Source of the DNA: JAWOJB01 sp046484325 | Lineage (GTDB): Bacteria; Actinomycetota; Acidimicrobiia; Spongiisociales; ZC4RG35 | Direction: 5' to 3' | Assembly: GCA_046484325.1 (NCBI GenBank) | Contig: JAWOJB010000028.1 | Span: 1-64,000 of the forward strand | Length of the DNA: 64,000 bases | In this document: piece after piece, positions 61,545 through 64,000 of the stretch | How the letters are laid out: each line of letters opens with the position of its first letter | Numbering within the stretch: position 1 is the stretch's first letter | Program-made: the position numbers and the translations under genes | The notes under the pieces: generated by a model | Told to the model about the DNA's origin: nothing | Database searches by the model: none | What the model saw: only the letters and a program-made list of their open reading frames with translations

Positions 61545-62570
61545 TCAGGCTCGGCGCACCAATGGTGCCACCTTCGTGCCCAGCAATTCGATGGAGCGGA
61601 GAACCTGGTCGTGTGGGAGTGTCCCGACGCTGATGTGGAGCATGAACCGGTCGATCCCGAGGATCTCCCTCCACCGGAGGATCTTGGCGGCCACCGCCTC
61701 GGAGTCGCCCAGGACCAGCGATCCTGCCGGGCTGCGCATGGTCTCGTACTGGAGCCGGGTCATGGCGCCCCACCCCCGCTCTCGGCCGATCTGGCTCATC
61801 GCCACGGCGTACGGGTCGTAGTACTCCTCGGCCGCCTGCTCCGACGAATCGGCGACGTACCCGTGGGCGTGCACCGCCAGCGGGGCCACGGCGGGATCGT
61901 GCCCGGACTCGGCGAGCGATCGGCGGTGGAGGTCGGCCAGGACGGCGAAGCGATCGGGGCTCCCGCCGATGATGGCGAGTGCCACCGGAAGACCCCTCGT
62001 CCCCGCCCGCACGATCGACGGGGGACTCCCGCCCACCGCCACCCAGATCGGGAAGGGCTCCTGCTGGGGCCGTGGAAAGACGGGCTGACCCTCGAGCGGG
62101 GCGCGGAACCTGCCCGACCAGGTCACCCTCTCCCGGTCGCGGATCGCCAGCAGCAGGTCGAGCTTCTCGGCGAACAACTCCTCGTAGTCGGACAACGAAT
62201 ACCCGAACAGTGGGAAGGACTCGATGAACGATCCCCGGCCCACGAGGAGCTCGGCCCGGCCGGACGAGAGCAGGTCGAGCGTGGCGTACTGCTGGAACAC
62301 CCGCACCGGGTCATCCGAGGACAGGACCGACACCGCCGGGGTGAGCCGGATCCGGTTCGTGCGACCCGCCGCCGCCGCCAGCACCACGGCCGGGGCGGAC
62401 GCCGCAAAGTCGGGCCGGTGGTGCTCCCCCACCCCGTAGACATCGAGGCCGACCTGCTCGGCCAGCTCGACCTCGGCCAGCACCTGGCGCAAACGCTCAC
62501 CGTGTCCGATCGTCTGGCCGGTGACCGGATCGGGGTACGTCTCTGCGAAGGTGGTGATCCCGAGTTCCAT
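61545..62570 (-). CDS. LLM class flavin-dependent oxidoreductase (LuxAB-like group)
   Basis: 341 residues. Alkanal monooxygenase-like pattern: LAEQVGLDVYGVGEHHRPDFAASAPAVVLAA (about 35-65), RLTPAVSVLSSDDPVRVFQQYATLDLLSSGRAELLVGRGSF and PIWVAVGGSPPSIVRAG, with GMTRLQ-type flavin contacts later. Probably FMN dependent, substrate unknown. The ATG at 62570 has GGAG 6 nt upstream; ATG 62582 lacks a ribosome site. Confidence 0.87.
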   Translation of the reverse strand: MELGITTFAETYPDPVTGQTIGHGERLRQVLAEVELAEQVGLDVYGVGEHHRPDFAASAPAVVLAAAAGRTNRIRLTPAVSVLSSDDPVRVFQQYATLDLLSSGRAELLVGRGSFIESFPLFGYSLSDYEELFAEKLDLLLAIRDRERVTWSGRFRAPLEGQPVFPRPQQEPFPIWVAVGGSPPSIVRAGTRGLPVALAIIGGSPDRFAVLADLHRRSLAESGHDPAVAPLAVHAHGYVADSSEQAAEEYYDPYAVAMSQIGRERGWGAMTRLQYETMRSPAGSLVLGDSEAVAAKILRWREILGIDRFMLHISVGTLPHDQVLRSIELLGTKVAPLVRRA

Positions 62571-62660
62571 CGTCGACTCCATGGGGTTCGACCGATGAGA
62601 ACCCCGGTAGACGGGCGGGGATTCCCGGAACGGATCCGTCCGCTCGCCTGTCGGATCCCT

Positions 62661-64000
62661 TCAGCGCCCCGACGGAGTCGCGAGGTGCCGCGCCACCTGC
62701 TCGAGCTCGGCCGGCGTGGCGAGGACGGTGAGCCGGTCCCCCGCCTCGAGCACGGTGGGCCCCTGGGGAACAAGGACCTCCTCACCACGGGTCAGGAGCG
62801 CCACCCAGGTCCCGGGCGGGAGGTCGAGCTCGACCACCTGCCGCCCTACCGCCCACGAGTCCGGCGGGACGACGGCCTGGCCGAGCAGCCGCCCGGTGAT
62901 CCCGCCCACCATGATCTCTTCACGCTCGCCCGTCCGATCGGGGCCGGGAGCCTCGAGGCCGAGGAATCGGGCGACCGGCGGGATGGTCGTCCCCTGCAAC
63001 GCCACCGAAAGGAACACGACGAAGAACACGGCGTTGAAGATGGTGTCGGCGCCCTGCACCCCGGCAGCCAGCGGGAAGGTGGCGAGGATGATCGGGACGG
63101 CACCCCGGAGACCGACCCACGAGACCAGCCAACGCTCCCGTGCATTCCACGACCTCCCGAGCAACGACAGCCACACCGCCACCGGCCTGGCCACCAGCAT
63201 GAGGACCGCAGCGAGCGCCAGGCCCGGTCCGGCCACCGACGGCAGCTGGGAGGGGAAGACGAGCAGCCCGAGGATCAGGAACATGGCGATCTGCATGAGC
63301 CAGCCGATGCCGTCATGGAATCGGGTCAGGCTCCGCTTGTGGATGAACCGATGGCGAGCCATGGTGATCCCCGCCAGGTACAGGGCGAGGAACGGGCTCC
63401 CCCCCACGGCCGCGGTCGTCGAGAAGATGCCGAGGACGATCGCCACGGTGAGGACGGGGTAGAGCCCCTCGTACTCCAGCCGGAGCCAGTTGACGAGCCG
63501 CACCGCCAGCAAGGCCAGCACGATCCCGGTGACCGCCCCAAGGGTCATCTGGCGGACGAAGAGCCAGGCGAACCCGACGACCGACGCATCCGGCTGGGTG
63601 ACGAGGGCGGTGAAGCCGATGGTGAGGAAGACGGCCATCGGGTCGTTGCTGGCCGACTCCAACTCGAGGAGCGGCCGCAGCCTGCCGCGCAGGCCCATTC
63701 CCCGGGACCGCAGCACCGAGAACACGGCGGCGGCGTCGGTCGAGGAGATGATCGCGCCGACGAGCAGGCCCAGGGCGATCGGGATGTCGAAGATGACCGA
63801 TGCCGCCAAGCCCGCCACGAGGGCGGTGATCACGGTGCCGGCGGTGGCGAGTACCACCCCCGGCCCGAGCACCGGGCGAACGGCGTGCCAGCGTGTGTCG
63901 AGACCACCCGCAAACAGGATGAAGGCGAGGGCAATCGAGCCGACCTCGGACGCCAGCTCGGCGTCGGTGAACTCGATGCCTCCCGGGCCGTCCGAGCCGG
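62661..64000 (-). CDS. CPA1 family potassium/proton antiporter, 5' end outside window
   Basis: The frame is open to the right edge; 445 residues are visible. About 11 membrane segments: EVGSIALAFILFAGGLDTRW at the visible start, then ISSTDAAAVFSVLRSRG (transport Asp pair region) and ESASNDPMAVFLTIGF, signatures of NhaP2/CvrA. The final 85 residues (about 360-445) are a TrkA-C/RCK_C regulatory domain (VVELDLPPGTWVALLTRGEEVLVPQG, LEAGDRLTVLAT). Likely exports K+ or Na+ in exchange for H+ under nucleotide or pH control. Confidence 0.9.
   Translation of the reverse strand, partial: GSDGPGGIEFTDAELASEVGSIALAFILFAGGLDTRWHAVRPVLGPGVVLATAGTVITALVAGLAASVIFDIPIALGLLVGAIISSTDAAAVFSVLRSRGMGLRGRLRPLLELESASNDPMAVFLTIGFTALVTQPDASVVGFAWLFVRQMTLGAVTGIVLALLAVRLVNWLRLEYEGLYPVLTVAIVLGIFSTTAAVGGSPFLALYLAGITMARHRFIHKRSLTRFHDGIGWLMQIAMFLILGLLVFPSQLPSVAGPGLALAAVLMLVARPVAVWLSLLGRSWNARERWLVSWVGLRGAVPIILATFPLAAGVQGADTIFNAVFFVVFLSVALQGTTIPPVARFLGLEAPGPDRTGEREEIMVGGITGRLLGQAVVPPDSWAVGRQVVELDLPPGTWVALLTRGEEVLVPQGPTVLEAGDRLTVLATPAELEQVARHLATPSGR

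Overview
The window is 64 kb of very GC-rich, densely coding bacterial DNA (roughly 70% G+C by eye). The gene complement points to a high-GC actinobacterium, most likely an Acidimicrobiia-type lineage. It has three F420/luciferase-like monooxygenases, a class E sortase, DUF5317, a DrrAB-type exporter, many crotonase and acyl-CoA dehydrogenase genes, an Rpf-like lysozyme-fold protein, GTG and TTG starts, and many genes with a TAnnnT -10 hexamer 6-9 nt before the start codon, as expected for leaderless transcripts. No rRNA, tRNA, CRISPR array, phage, transposase or plasmid function is visible. This is chromosomal backbone with some accessory pieces. The placement is an inference from gene content, not a phylogeny.

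Layout. 0-6.5 kb: the 3' part of an NfeD protease gene with its SPFH partner, a sortase, an enoyl-CoA hydratase-like gene, DUF5317, and an operon of two membrane HD-domain proteins preceded by a 29-codon micro-ORF and a structured leader of about 220 nt. 6.7-10.7 kb: a four-gene chain (conserved unknown, zinc alcohol dehydrogenase, gamma-glutamyltransferase-like, histidine phosphatase). 10.7-21.9 kb: LLM oxidoreductases, HIT, helix-hairpin-helix protein, RlmN, a LysM/M23 cell-wall hydrolase, a tryptophanase/tyrosine phenol-lyase, a DUF885 metallopeptidase, an aminoglycoside-phosphotransferase-like kinase and a PabB-PabC fusion. 22-27.2 kb: a three-gene catabolic-looking operon (acyl-CoA-dehydrogenase-like, crotonase, nitroreductase) divergent from a TetR gene, with a duplicated operator candidate between them, then a DrrAB exporter. 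27.2-32.5 kb: an acyl-CoA dehydrogenase, a VOC protein, and a cobalamin riboswitch followed by btuFCD-cobO.

32.5-43.4 kb: a second DUF885 gene, an HtrA-like protease, a two-component system, an Rpf-like secreted protein, acetoacetyl-CoA synthetase, a malic enzyme and an SGNH hydrolase. 43.4-46.9 kb: the radical SAM and Memo members of the AmmeMemoRadiSam set flanking what looks like the decayed third member (AMMECR1), followed by two CrcB fluoride channels and DUF190. 46.9-64 kb: a membrane protein fused to an endonuclease/exonuclease/phosphatase domain, glutamate dehydrogenase, a cyclase-ATPase-TPR regulator, an OmpA lipoprotein, an FAD/GcvT dehydrogenase, an AI-2E-type permease, a secreted protein with calcium-loop repeats, an LLM oxidoreductase and the start-truncated gene of a CPA1 potassium/proton antiporter.

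The least explained structures are non-coding. There is a 47-bp near-palindromic repeat in four units at three intergenic sites, a separate 41-bp repeat with ATTGAGCA/TGCTCAAT ends in two copies, and the leader of the HD-protein operon. The leaderless-promoter spacing was used throughout to choose start codons.
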